A DNA stretch of 64,000 nt from an uncultured Clostridia bacterium (GCA_948735595.1 CAPXSA010000002.1:1-64000); one strand, 5' to 3'. Shown: positions 27,119 to 36,417, counted from the first letter of the stretch. Program-made: numbers and translations. Notes: generated by a model not told the origin, from the letters alone.

Positions 27119-27313
27119 ATGTTAGTAAAACCAACTGTATTAGAATTATTAAATAAGGTAGATAATCGTTTTGAATTAGTAACTATGACTGCTAAAAGAG
27201 CAAGACAGATAGCAGCAGGAAGTGTTCCACTAACCAAAAAGGAAGAACCATCTCCAGTATCTCTTGCTGCAGATGAAATTAATGAAGGCAAAGTAGTAGC
27301 TGTAGAGGAATAA
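27119..27313 (+). CDS. rpoZ: RNA polymerase subunit omega
   Basis: A 64-residue protein, PTVLELLNKVDNRFELVTMT followed by AKRARQIAAGS, the conserved omega core that clamps the beta' C-terminus. Guanylate kinase (gmk) normally lies directly before it; here yicC and rpoZ are adjacent. Confidence 0.93.
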   Translation: MLVKPTVLELLNKVDNRFELVTMTAKRARQIAAGSVPLTKKEEPSPVSLAADEINEGKVVAVEE

Positions 27314-27336
27314 TTAAAAATAAAGAGGAAGAAAGT

Positions 27337-27897
27337 ATGAAAAAGAAACATATTATATCTTTATGTGGAGAACTGGCAAGTGGAAAAGGAACAGTGTCTA
27401 GACTTTTAGCAGAAAAATTGGAATTTGGTATTTATTGCAATGGAGATTATGCAAGAAGTTTAGCAAGAGAATTAGGAATGGATATTACAGCTTTTAATGT
27501 CTATGTAAGAGAACATCCAGAAATTGATAGAAAGATAGAACAAAATGCAAGAGAATATGCAAAAGAGCATGAAAATTTTGTAATTGATGCTAGGCTTGGC
27601 TGGTATGTTGTACCAGAATCTTTTAAAGTATATTTAAAAGTGGATATTAATGAAGCAGCTAGAAGAGCATTTTATGATGCTAAACGTAAATCTTCAGAAA
27701 ATTTGCAGTCTATAGAAGAGCAAAAGGTAGATATGCAAAAACGTTATCAATTAGAAAATGAAAGATATTATAGCTTATATGGAGTTAGAAAAGAAGATGA
27801 ATCCAATTATGATATTGTAATTGATACTACCAATATGACAGCAGAGCAGGTAACAGATATCATTATACAAGAATATCAAAAATGGTTACAAAGTTAA
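27337..27897 (+). CDS. Cytidylate-kinase-like P-loop kinase
   Basis: A 186-residue nucleoside-phosphate kinase-like protein. P-loop GELASGKGTVSRLLAEKL at residues 9-26; later DARLGWYVVPESFKVYLKVD and the arginine-rich lid (AARRAFYDAKRKSSE) match the AAA_18/cytidylate kinase-like family more than GMP kinase. It occupies the locus where gmk is usually found, next to rpoZ. Substrate unknown. Confidence 0.75.
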   Translation: MKKKHIISLCGELASGKGTVSRLLAEKLEFGIYCNGDYARSLARELGMDITAFNVYVREHPEIDRKIEQNAREYAKEHENFVIDARLGWYVVPESFKVYLKVDINEAARRAFYDAKRKSSENLQSIEEQKVDMQKRYQLENERYYSLYGVRKEDESNYDIVIDTTNMTAEQVTDIIIQEYQKWLQS

Positions 27898-27923
27898 CAA
27901 GCAAGGGCAACCTTGCTTTTCTT
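27898..27923 (+). terminator. Terminator after the kinase gene
   Basis: AGCAAGG, loop GCAA, CCTTGCT, then TTTC. A seven-pair stem with short T-tract. Confidence 0.75.
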
Positions 27924-27963
27924 ATGCAATTTTGATAAAATGTGAAAAGTTAGGAGTATTCTG

Positions 27964-30220
27964 ATGATAGCAGAGGTTATTTTAAATAGTAATAGCAAGC
28001 AACTAAATAGAGTATTTGACTATCAAATACCAGAAAACATTGCTTCCAAAGTAAAAATTGGAAGCCGAGTTTTAGTGCCTTTTGCGAATCGTAAAGAGTT
28101 GGAAGAAGGCTTTGTAGTTAATATTAAAGAAACATCTAGCTATCAGGTAAAAGATATTAAACAAGTAGATGAAACAGAATATATCAGTAATAGAAATATA
28201 GAACTAGCAAAATGGATGGCAAAAAGATATTTTTGTAATATAGCAGATTGCATTAAATTAATGCTACCTCCGGGAACTACTACTAGAGTGATAGAAAATC
28301 GAGTAAAAGAGAAAAGTGCTTCATTTGTTTATTTAAAAAAGGATGAAGAAGAAATAGAATTAGCAATTGAAAAAAAACAAGTGAAGTCAGATAAACAGAT
28401 TAGAGCCTTACGCTTTTTAATGGAAAATGAAGGAGTATTAGTAACTGACTTAGAAGTGTTTGCAGATGTAAGTAGAAGTGTTATTAATACTTTAGAAAAA
28501 AATGGATATATAGAAATAATAGAAAAGCAAGTAGAAAGAAATCCTTTTATGCATAAAGTGATACAAGCAGACCAAGATTTTGTATTAACACCAGAACAAA
28601 ATCAAGCTTATCAGACGATTTGTGATAGCATGGAAGATTATCTTTTTTCAGAATTTTTGTTATTTGGTGTAACAGGTTCACGGAAAAACAGAGGTGTATT
28701 TGCATCTAATAGAAAAGGCATTAAAAGAGGAGAAGTCTAGCATTATGCTAGTACCAGAGATTTCCTTAACACCGCAAACCGTAGATAGATTTATTGCACG
28801 TTTTGGAGAAGAGAAAATTGCAGTTTTACATAGCAAATTATCAGTGGGAGAAAGATATGACCAGTGGAATAAAATCCATCAAGGAAAAGCAAAAGTGGTA
28901 ATAGGAGCACGTTCTGCCATTTTTGCGCCAGTGAAAAATCTAGGTATTGTAATCATTGATGAAGAGCATGATAGTTCCTATAAATCAGAAACTAGTCCTA
29001 GATATCATGTAAAGGAAATTGCAAGATATCTAGCAAAAGAAAACAATGTGCCATTAGTACTAGGAAGTGCAACACCAGAGTTAGAGTCATATTATCACAC
29101 ACAAACAGAGGAAACTACCTTATTAGAATTGACCAAAAGAGCCAATAGTGCAAGTTTACCAGAAATAGAGGTTGTAGATTTAAGACAGGAATTGCAAGAA
29201 GGTAATAAATCTATGGTTAGTGGAAAGCTGTATCAAGCTATTAAGCAAAATTTAGAAAACAAAAAGCAAACGATTCTATTTTTAAATCGTAGGGGGTTCT
29301 CTACTTTTGTAATGTGTAGAGAATGTGGTAATACCATAAAATGTAAGAATTGTAATATTACTATGACTTATCATGCGAGCCGTAAAAAATTAAAGTGTCA
29401 TTATTGCGGATATGAAATGCCGACTGTTACCAAGTGCCCAGAATGCCAGAGTGAAAATATTCGCTATTTTGGCGCAGGTACTCAGAAGTTAGAAGAGCAA
29501 ATTCATTTGCTTTTTCCAGAGGCTAAAACAATTAGAATGGATGTAGATACTGTTACCAAAAAGAATTCGCATGAAATGATTTTAAATCAATTTAAGAATG
29601 AAAATATAGACATTCTAATAGGTACACAAATGGTGGTAAAAGGTCATCATTTTCCAAATGTTACTTTAGTAGGTGTTATTGCAGCAGATAGTAGTTTGAA
29701 TATAGATGATTTTAGAGCAAATGAAAGAACATTTCAATTGTTAACCCAAGTGGCGGGACGAGCAGGAAGAGAGAAAACAAAGGGCAAAGTAATCATTCAA
29801 ACCTATAACCCAGATAACTTTAGTATAGAGTGCAGTAAAAAACAAGATTATCCTTTATTTTACAATACAGAGATAATGATACGAAAACAATTGAAATATC
29901 CGCCTTTTTGCGATATAATAGTAATTGGAATAAGTACAGAAAGGGAATTAGATGGTAGAAATATTACGCAAACTTTACATACCTATCTGAAAAATAGAGT
30001 ATTGCAAGAAAACTTGGGTATCATATTATATAAAGGGATGCCATCACCAATTGATAAAATAAAAAACAAGTATCGTTTTCGTATTATTATTAAATGTAAA
30101 TTTGATGATAATATGATAGGGGTAATGAAAGATGTACTGGCACAATATCAGGATATGAAAGAAAGTAAAAATACCAATAATCGAGTAATTATTGATTTGA
30201 ATCCAAATAGTTGGGCATAA
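27964..30220 (+). CDS. priA: Primosomal helicase PriA, read through one CGG +1 site
   Basis: A replication-restart helicase, 751 residues once recoded. The N-terminal DNA-binding part (AEVILNSNSKQLNRVFDYQI) is in frame 0. At codon 240 (28681-28683) CGG sits inside the Walker A loop; +1 reading gives GVTGSGKTEVYLHLIEKALK, the PriA motif. The rest follows in the +1 frame: IIDEEHDSSYK (DEEH box), four zinc-cysteine pairs (CREC, CKNC, CHYC, CPEC) and QVAGRAGR. If not recoded, no active helicase is made. Confidence 0.96.
28681..28683 (+). other. CGG +1 recoding site in priA Walker A
   Basis: Context GGT TCA CGG AAA AAC; +1 reading gives Gly-Ser-Gly(GGA)-Lys-Thr. In-frame codon 240. A -2 shift would leave an extra Arg inside the P-loop and is unlikely. 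Confidence 0.96.
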
Positions 30221-30240
30221 AAAAAATCGGGAGGCAAAAA

Positions 30241-30720
30241 ATGGCAATTAGAATTGTAAGAGAAAATGGGGATGAAATTTTAAGAAAAAAAGCAAGAGAA
30301 GTCGAAGCTGTTGATGATAAAATTAGACAAATATTAGATGATATGGTAGAAACCATGCATCAATTTAACGGAGTAGGCTTAGCAGGACCACAAATAGGGA
30401 TTTTAAAGAGGTTAGTAGTCATTGACCTTTATGATGATAATGGACCTATTAAATTAGTAAATCCAAGAATGGTAGAGCAAAAAGGAGAGCAAGAAGTAGA
30501 AGAAGGTTGTTTAAGTTTTCCTAATCAATACGCAAAACTAATTAGACCTGCACAAGTTGTGGTAGAAGCACAAGATGAAAATGGAGAGATGTTTAGAATA
30601 GAAGCGGAAGGTTTACTTGCACAAGCACTTTCTCATGAACTAGACCATTTAGAAGGTATCTTATTTGTAGATAAAATGATACCAGGAACAATGGAATATG
30701 CGGAACCAGAGAAGAATTAA
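30241..30720 (+). CDS. def: Peptide deformylase
   Basis: A 159-residue metalloenzyme that removes the formyl group from new proteins. All three motifs are present: GVGLAGPQIG, EGCLSFP and SHELDHLEG (HExxH-like). I chose ATG 30241, preceded by GGGAGG; an upstream TTG is possible but overlaps priA's end. Partner of fmt (31815) and map (7300). Confidence 0.96.
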   Translation: MAIRIVRENGDEILRKKAREVEAVDDKIRQILDDMVETMHQFNGVGLAGPQIGILKRLVVIDLYDDNGPIKLVNPRMVEQKGEQEVEEGCLSFPNQYAKLIRPAQVVVEAQDENGEMFRIEAEGLLAQALSHELDHLEGILFVDKMIPGTMEYAEPEKN

Positions 30721-30722
30721 TA

Positions 30723-30751
30723 TTGCAAAATGATGTAAATAGTAGTATAAT
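30723..30751 (+). promoter_or_regulatory. Promoter for the Sm-like gene
   Basis: TTGCAA, 17-base spacer, TATAAT (30746-30751). The same -35 word and spacing occur before the 56917 gene. Confidence 0.8.
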
Positions 30752-30798
30752 ACTCAAAGATCCGTAAGGATAAATAAATTGATAGGAGTGCATACAAT

Positions 30799-31005
30799 AT
30801 GAAAGAAGGACTCGAAGAACGGCTTAGGCTAATGGGAAAAATGAACTATGACCTTAAGGGAGAAAACAGCGAAGTCCAAATGCTGAACGGTGAAGTAATC
30901 AAAGGAAGGATTAAAGAAGCCAATGAAAACTTCATTGTTCTGAAAAATGTCGCTGATGGCAAAGATGAAATCATCTTCTGTCATGCTATTGCTAAAATTA
31001 AATGA
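30799..31005 (+). CDS. Divergent Hfq/Sm-like small protein, foreign-looking
   Basis: A 68-residue protein whose second half resembles the Hfq/Sm fold. MLNGEVIKGRIKEANENFIV matches the Sm1 pattern (NG..lkG.i...d.f.v) and DEIIFCHAIAKI matches Hfq's Sm2 YKHAI. The Lys of YKH is Cys here. It has its own promoter and hairpin and G+C-richer codons. CGG at codon 8 must be read as Arg; a +1 shift there ends after ten residues. Assignment by motif only. Confidence 0.55.
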   Translation: MKEGLEERLRLMGKMNYDLKGENSEVQMLNGEVIKGRIKEANENFIVLKNVADGKDEIIFCHAIAKIK

Positions 31006-31034
31006 ATGGCACATCTATGCACCAAGAAATCAAA

Positions 31035-31059
31035 AGCCACTTGAAAGTTTCAGGTGGCT
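31035..31059 (+). terminator. Hairpin after the Sm-like gene
   Basis: AGCCACTTGAAA and TTTCAGGTGGCT form a stable stem with almost no loop. No U-tract follows, so it may be a 3' stabiliser instead of a terminator. Confidence 0.5.
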
Positions 31060-31077
31060 CTAATCATGCAAAGAGTG

Positions 31078-31106
31078 TTGCGAAACATAAAAAAATGTGA
31101 TATAAT
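31078..31106 (+). promoter_or_regulatory. Promoter for the 31166 gene
   Basis: TTGCGA (31078-31083), 17-base spacer, TATAAT (31101-31106). Confidence 0.7.
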
Positions 31107-31165
31107 GAGCAAATCATGCAAAAAGGCATGGCTATACTGCAAAAACAAAATTGGAGGAAGAGAAA

Positions 31166-31762
31166 ATGCGGAGAGGCAGTTGGAAAAGCAAATTAATATT
31201 GACTGTTGTAGGGCTTATGCTAGGAGTAATAATAGGATTGCTTTTAGCTAAAGTAGCACTTACCTATAGAACCAAAGCAGATATCATGAATGTTTTGCAG
31301 AGTGGTGGTGTGCATACCATTACGATTAATCATCCGTTGATATCAAACCATGTCGTAGAGCAAGCCGTAAGAGAGCATAATAAAACGGCTGAGGACGGTG
31401 ACGTATATTCTGTCTATAAAATGGAAGAAAATACTTTTTGGGTCTCAAGTGCAAATGGATATCAACAAGAAATGGAAACGTTTAACTATGAGGCAGAGAA
31501 TTGTTTTTATCAAATAGAAGAAGGAATCATTTGGCAAGCGACAATCAGTTTTACTTATGCAACAGAAGAACAGAAAAATCATTATCAACTTTTAATGGCT
31601 ATTTGGGAATCATATGCTGAGGCAAAAGTAAGCATACAAAGAATAGAAGAACAAAAAGGAGATGTGACGATAGTTATCGTAATTTTAACAACTGAAAATT
31701 TTGTAGCAGATAAAGTAGTGCCAGTGGCACTGCTTTTTTTACAACTCTTGCAACTTGACTAA
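31166..31762 (+). CDS. Membrane-anchored protein, unknown
   Basis: A 198-residue protein with an N-terminal positive-inside membrane anchor (KSKLILTVVGLMLGVIIGLL) and an extracytoplasmic domain of no known family. ATG 31166 follows GGAGG. Codon 2 is CGG, and it must be read as Arg to give this product; +1 recoding would give a nine-residue peptide. Base composition is host-like. A terminator lies within the last codons, so the annotated 3' end (about 15 residues) may not be fully transcribed. Confidence 0.6.
   Translation: MRRGSWKSKLILTVVGLMLGVIIGLLLAKVALTYRTKADIMNVLQSGGVHTITINHPLISNHVVEQAVREHNKTAEDGDVYSVYKMEENTFWVSSANGYQQEMETFNYEAENCFYQIEEGIIWQATISFTYATEEQKNHYQLLMAIWESYAEAKVSIQRIEEQKGDVTIVIVILTTENFVADKVVPVALLFLQLLQLD
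31715..31740 (+). terminator. Terminator overlapping the end of the 31166 gene
   Basis: GTAGTGCC, loop AGT, GGCACTGC, then seven T (31734-31740). It lies ahead of the TAA at 31760. Confidence 0.8.
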
Positions 31763-31814
31763 ATATTTGTTAAAATACCAATAACAATAATACAAGGAAG
31801 AAGGAAATAAAAGA

Positions 31815-32810
31815 ATGCTTAATATCATATTTATGGGGACACCAGATTTTGCAGAAGAAAGTTTAAAAAGCTTAATGGAAGCGAAATATAACATTTTGGC
31901 AGTTGTTACAAATCCAGACAAACCACAAGGAAGAGGAATGAAATTAGTAGCATCACCTGTGAAACAATACGCTATAGAAAAAAATATTCCAGTATATCAA
32001 CCAGAAAAAGTAAGGAATAATCTAGAATTTATAGAAGAAATGAAAAAATTAAATCCAGATGTTATTTGCGTGGTAGCTTATGGAAAGATATTGCCACAAG
32101 AAATACTGGATATACCAAAGCTTGGCTGTATTAATGTACATGGCTCGCTTTTGCCACAATATAGAGGAGCAGCGCCAATTCAATGGGCTGTATTAAATGG
32201 AGATAAAACAACAGGTGTTACTACTATGTACATGGATGCAGGTATGGACACTGGGGACATAATTTTAAAGGAAGAAGTTGCAATTGGAGAAGAGGAAACT
32301 ACAGGAGAACTTTGGGAAGCCTTAAGCAAAGTTGGTGGAGAAATATTAGTAAAAACTTTAAAACTAATAGAAGAGGGAAGCGCTCCAAGAAAGCCACAAG
32401 GTGACGAGTATAGCATGGCACCAATGCTAAAAAAAGAGATGGCACAAATTGACTGGGAGAATCAAACAGTATCACAAATTCACAATTTAGTAAGAGGATT
32501 AAATCCAATTATGGGAGTTTATACTTTTTTAGAAGGAAAGAAAATAAAATTTTGGAAAGTAAAGGCATTAAAGAATGAAGAGTTTTTACAAGCATATGAA
32601 GAAATGAAAGAATATGCTTATAAATTATCAGATATTATGGAAGGGACCGTTTTACTAGCAGAGGAAAAGCATGGACTATATATTAAAGCTAAAGAGGGAA
32701 TTCTGCAAGTATTAGAAATTCAAGGTGAAAACGCAAAGAGAATGCAAGTATCTGATTTCTTGCGAGGAACTAGAATTATGGCAGGAACAGTATTAGAGAA
32801 TGTTCATTAA
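31815..32810 (+). CDS. fmt: Methionyl-tRNA formyltransferase
   Basis: A 331-residue enzyme that formylates initiator Met-tRNA with 10-formyl-THF, made by fhs (37156) and folD. Motifs: NIIFMGTPDFAEESLKSL, the folate loop NVHGSLLPQYRGAAPIQWA, and the catalytic Asn-His-Asp. The C-terminal tRNA-binding domain follows. AAGGAAG precedes the start. Confidence 0.97.
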   Translation: MLNIIFMGTPDFAEESLKSLMEAKYNILAVVTNPDKPQGRGMKLVASPVKQYAIEKNIPVYQPEKVRNNLEFIEEMKKLNPDVICVVAYGKILPQEILDIPKLGCINVHGSLLPQYRGAAPIQWAVLNGDKTTGVTTMYMDAGMDTGDIILKEEVAIGEEETTGELWEALSKVGGEILVKTLKLIEEGSAPRKPQGDEYSMAPMLKKEMAQIDWENQTVSQIHNLVRGLNPIMGVYTFLEGKKIKFWKVKALKNEEFLQAYEEMKEYAYKLSDIMEGTVLLAEEKHGLYIKAKEGILQVLEIQGENAKRMQVSDFLRGTRIMAGTVLENVH

Positions 32811-32827
32811 AAATATTTTAAAAATAG

Positions 32828-32856
32828 TTGTAAAAGTGTAAGAGAATTGATATACT
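32828..32856 (+). promoter_or_regulatory. Promoter for the Asp23 operon
   Basis: TTGTAA (32828-32833), 17-base spacer, TATACT (32851-32856). Confidence 0.6.
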
Positions 32857-32903
32857 TATAGCATACTAAAAAGAATTTCGTAAGAAAGAAGGAGGAATTT
32901 TTT

Positions 32904-33326
32904 ATGGGAGAAGAAAACAAGGAAATAATGGAACAAGAAAATAATGGAGAAGTAGTATTAGAAAATAATACAAATATTAAAATTGCAGATGATGTAATTG
33001 CTGTTATTGCGGGAGTTGCAGTATCTGAGGTTCAAGGAGTAGCAGAAATGTCAGGAGGATTTGCTGGTGGCATTTCAGAAGTGCTTAGCGGTAAGAAAAG
33101 CTTATCTAAAGGAATTAAAGTAGAATCAGGAGAAAAAGAGACTAGAATTGATGTTAATATTATTGTAGAATATGGTACAAGAATTCCAGATGTAGCTTTT
33201 GAAATTCAAAATAAAGTAAAAGTAGCAGTAGAAAAAATGACAGGATTAAAAGTAGTAGAAGTTAATGTTCATGTTCAAGGGGTAAGCACTCAAAATATGG
33301 AAAACAATAATACAAACAATAACTAG
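32904..33326 (+). CDS. Asp23/Gls24 family envelope stress protein
   Basis: A 140-residue protein with the Asp23 core (IADDVIAVIAGVAVSEVQGV; VNIIVEYGTRIPDVA). Asp23 is a membrane-associated stress protein tethered by AmaP in Staphylococcus; the amaP homologue follows at 33401. AAGGAGG lies ahead of the start. A hairpin (GGCGCAAG with CTTGTGCC, 33336-33358) follows. Confidence 0.93.
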   Translation: MGEENKEIMEQENNGEVVLENNTNIKIADDVIAVIAGVAVSEVQGVAEMSGGFAGGISEVLSGKKSLSKGIKVESGEKETRIDVNIIVEYGTRIPDVAFEIQNKVKVAVEKMTGLKVVEVNVHVQGVSTQNMENNNTNNN

Positions 33327-33400
33327 AAAGAAAAAGGCGCAAGAAGTATACTTGTGCCTACAAAATTTCTATTTACTGCAAAATAAATGGAGGAAGAAAT

Positions 33401-33958
33401 ATGAAATTGTTAGATAAAATAGGACTAGCTTTATTTTCTACTTTGGTATTAATATTATCCATAGTTATGTGCTTAATGATTTTTGGGTGGCTTGATATGG
33501 ATTTAGTGTATAACTTCATAGATGCAGGAGTTCATGGGCAAGTGGCTTCTAATGTGTTACTCGTTGTATGCATGATATTCATATTATTAGCTATTAAATG
33601 TATCTTTTTTGATTCTAGTTCCAAGCAAGAAATAGATTACAAAAATGGAATATTATTAGAAAATTCAGATGGAAAACTTTTAATCACCAAAGATACTTTG
33701 GAAAATCTAGTAAATGGTGTAGTAAAAGGATTTGATAGTGCTGAAAATATTACTACTAGAGTAGAATTAGACAAGGAAAATAATGTGATTGTATTTGTAA
33801 ATTTAAGTGTAAAAGAAAATGCAATTATTAAAGAATTATCTACTAATTTACAAACTAAAATTAAGACAACTATTAAGAAAACATCAGACTTAGATGTTAA
33901 AGAAGTCAATATTAAAGTAAAAGATGTTGAACCTATCAAAAACGAGGTTCAAGAATAA
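33401..33958 (+). CDS. amaP: Asp23 membrane anchor AmaP-like protein
   Basis: A 185-residue protein with two N-terminal membrane helices (LDKIGLALFSTLVLILSIVM; VLLVVCMIFILLAIKC) and an Asp23-like cytoplasmic domain, the AmaP layout. It anchors Asp23 to the membrane. Follows asp23 and precedes a DUF2273 gene 14 bases on. Confidence 0.85.
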   Translation: MKLLDKIGLALFSTLVLILSIVMCLMIFGWLDMDLVYNFIDAGVHGQVASNVLLVVCMIFILLAIKCIFFDSSSKQEIDYKNGILLENSDGKLLITKDTLENLVNGVVKGFDSAENITTRVELDKENNVIVFVNLSVKENAIIKELSTNLQTKIKTTIKKTSDLDVKEVNIKVKDVEPIKNEVQE

Positions 33959-33972
33959 AGGAGGCCATAAGA

Positions 33973-34188
33973 ATGGATGGTTTTACAACATTTTGGAACA
34001 AATATGGAGGAGCCATTGTTGGCTTAGTAGCAGGAATTATACTGGCGGCTTTAATTGTATTTACCAATTTTTATAAAGTAATTCTAGCTATTGCACTTAT
34101 CATTGCATGTATTTGGATAGGTGGATATGTACAACAAAATAAAGAAACAGTAAAAGAAAAGATGAAAAACTTTATTGATAAACTATAA
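33973..34188 (+). CDS. DUF2273 small membrane protein
   Basis: A 71-residue protein with two hydrophobic helices and the DUF2273 pattern (FWNKYGGAIVGLVAGIILA). It regularly accompanies asp23/amaP in Firmicutes and probably forms part of the same membrane complex. AAAGGAGG precedes it. Confidence 0.85.
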   Translation: MDGFTTFWNKYGGAIVGLVAGIILAALIVFTNFYKVILAIALIIACIWIGGYVQQNKETVKEKMKNFIDKL

Positions 34189-34206
34189 GAAGGGGAATTG
34201 AAGGAA

Positions 34207-34626
34207 ATGACTAGGTCAGAAGGAAGAAATTTGGCATTTGAACTATTATATAGTTTAGAAATACAAAAGGTAGAAAAAGAAGAGAGACAAGAGCAAATTC
34301 AATTGTTTTTACAAGAAAGTGAAATTGAAGAAGAAAAGACAGCACAATATATTGAACAAACTATGAATGGAATTTTCCTTCAAGAAGCAGAAATTGAAAA
34401 AATGATTTCTCAAAACTTAAAAGAGAAATGGGACATTGGCAGAATTTCTAAAGTAAATTTAGCATTACTAAAATTAGGAATTTATGAAATGGTATATAGT
34501 AAATTACCATATAAAGTAGTAGTAAATGAAGTAGTCGAATTAGCTAAGAAATATGGAGAAGATACATCTCCTTCTTTTGTGAATGGCATTTTGGCAAATA
34601 TCATAAAACAAAAAAATTTACAGTAA
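34207..34626 (+). CDS. nusB: Transcription antitermination protein NusB
   Basis: A 139-residue all-helical protein (RSEGRNLAFELLYSLEIQ; LPYKVVVNEVVELAKKYGED; FVNGILANI), which binds boxA RNA with S10 in rRNA antitermination. I chose ATG 34207; a TTG at 34198 is also in frame. It is followed by xseA-xseB as in other Firmicutes. Confidence 0.94.
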   Translation: MTRSEGRNLAFELLYSLEIQKVEKEERQEQIQLFLQESEIEEEKTAQYIEQTMNGIFLQEAEIEKMISQNLKEKWDIGRISKVNLALLKLGIYEMVYSKLPYKVVVNEVVELAKKYGEDTSPSFVNGILANIIKQKNLQ

Positions 34627-34646
34627 ACTGACAAATAGAGGAGCAT

Positions 34647-35856
34647 ATGATTTACAATCCAATTAGTGTTACAGAATTAAATAAGTACATAAAAGGGAAA
34701 TTTGAAGAAGATGAGTACTTTGCAAATGTATTGGTAGAAGGTGAAATTTCTAATTATAAACATCATTACACAGGACATTTATATTTCACATTAAAAGATG
34801 AAAATTCTTTAATCAAATGTATTATGTTTAAAACCTATACAGGACACTTAGAATTTGAGCCAAAAGATGGAATGAAAGTCATGATTTTAGGGAGTGTTTC
34901 TGTTTTTGAAAGAGACGGAACTTATCAACTATATGCAAAAGCAATGAAACCTATGGGAATGGTAGGAGATTTAAGAGCAGCTTATGAAGAACTAAAACAA
35001 AAACTAGAAAAAGAAGGGCTTTTTGATAGCATACATAAAAAGCCAATACCTGCTTACCCAAAGGTTATTGGGGTTTTAACTTCTAATACAGGAGCAGTAA
35101 TTCGTGATATTATTAATGTTTCCACCAGAAGAAACCCGAATGTAGTGATTAAGCTATTTCCTGTACCAGTACAAGGAGAAGGAGCAGCAGAAAAAATTGC
35201 AAAGGGAATTGAACTCATGAATGAGCATAAGTTAGCTGATGTGCTAATTGTTGCTAGAGGAGGAGGATCTCTAGAAGATTTATGGACATTTAATGAAGAA
35301 GTAGTTGCAAGGGCTATTTATGCATCAGAATTACCAGTTATTTCAGCAGTAGGGCATGAAACAGATTTTACCATTTCAGACTTTGTAGCAGATTTAAGAG
35401 CACCAACGCCATCAGCTGCAGCAGAACTTGCCGTTCCTGACATAGCAGAAGTGCAGTCAAAAATAGAAGGGTATCAGAATCGATATAAACAAGCATTGAT
35501 TCGAAAAGTACAACTTATGAAATTGCGTTATGAAAAATGTATGCAAAGTAGGGTATTTACACAGCCATTGCAAAAAGTAAATGAACAATACATGGTTATT
35601 GATATGAAAGTAAAAACAATGGAACATAGCGTTTTACAAAAACTACAAAAGGAAAAATCGAATTTGCAAAGGCTTATAATGCAATTAGACACTTTAAGTC
35701 CACTCAAAACTTTAGCAAGAGGATATGGCATTGTATACAAACAAGGAGATAGAGTGAAAAGCATTACAGATTTAAAAGAAAAAGATGAAATTTCTATTCG
35801 TTTGCAAGGGCGGAGAAGCAAAAGCAATGGTCATAGAAAAAAGTAAAAATAGTTAG
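34647..35856 (+). CDS. xseA: Exodeoxyribonuclease VII large subunit, read through one CGG +1 site
   Basis: A 402-residue protein once recoded. It has the N-terminal OB domain (EGEISNYKHHYTGHLYFTLK) and the nuclease domain (VIGVLTSNTGAVIRDI; ARGGGSLEDLWTFN; ISAVGHETDFTI; PTPSAAAEL). At codon 389 (35811-35813) CGG follows RLQG; +1 reading gives RLQG-GEAKAMVIEKSKNS, the normal XseA ending. The frame-0 ending (stop at 35846) is arginine/serine-rich and unlike the family. The two products have nearly the same length, so this case is easy to miss. Confidence 0.93.
35811..35813 (+). other. CGG +1 recoding site in xseA
   Basis: Context CAA GGG CGG AGA; +1 reading gives Gln-Gly-Gly(GGA)-Glu-Ala. In-frame codon 389. 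Confidence 0.88.
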
Positions 35857-35874
35857 GAAAGGAGAACTATCAGT

Positions 35875-36402
35875 TTGATTAAAAAACTGATAGGAATCAA
35901 AAGTATGAGTAAATCAACCAAAAATATTCTTATTTTAATTGTAATAGGCTTATTAATATTAGGAATTTCAATAGCGGTGTATAGCCATTTTAAGACAGAA
36001 CCTATGGATGCTAATACCAGTAAAGAAAATATTTTAGATGATGCCAATAGTGGATTAGATAATTTTATTAATGACATTTTTGATGAAAATGACATAAAAG
36101 ATGAAACAGATACCACAGAAAAAGGAAATACGCAAGTAAATAATACACAAACTAGTAGCAAGCCAGAAAACTCTGGTAATACTTCTAACGATAATCAAAT
36201 TACTCCAGGAGAGAAAAAAGCTTTAGAACTTGTGAAAGAAGAATGGAAAAAAGAGTGGGGCAATTTAGACGATGTATCTTTTAATAATGAAAGTATTCGA
36301 AGTGATGGAAAATATATTGTTTCTGTTAATGATAGCAGAACTACAAGAGTAATTCGTCGTTATGTTGTAGATACTATTACAGGAGTAGTAGAAGGTCAAT
36401 AA
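35875..36402 (+). CDS. Membrane-anchored protein, unknown
   Basis: A 175-residue protein with one N-terminal helix (TKNILILIVIGLLILGISIA), a long Asn/Ser/Thr/Asp-rich linker, and a small C-terminal domain (SIRSDGKYIVSVNDSRTTRV). The start is TTG 35875, ten bases after GAAAGGAG; ATG 35905 is the alternative. It lies between xseA and xseB. Confidence 0.65.
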   Translation: MIKKLIGIKSMSKSTKNILILIVIGLLILGISIAVYSHFKTEPMDANTSKENILDDANSGLDNFINDIFDENDIKDETDTTEKGNTQVNNTQTSSKPENSGNTSNDNQITPGEKKALELVKEEWKKEWGNLDDVSFNNESIRSDGKYIVSVNDSRTTRVIRRYVVDTITGVVEGQ

Positions 36403-36417
36403 ATAGGAGGAAGAAAA

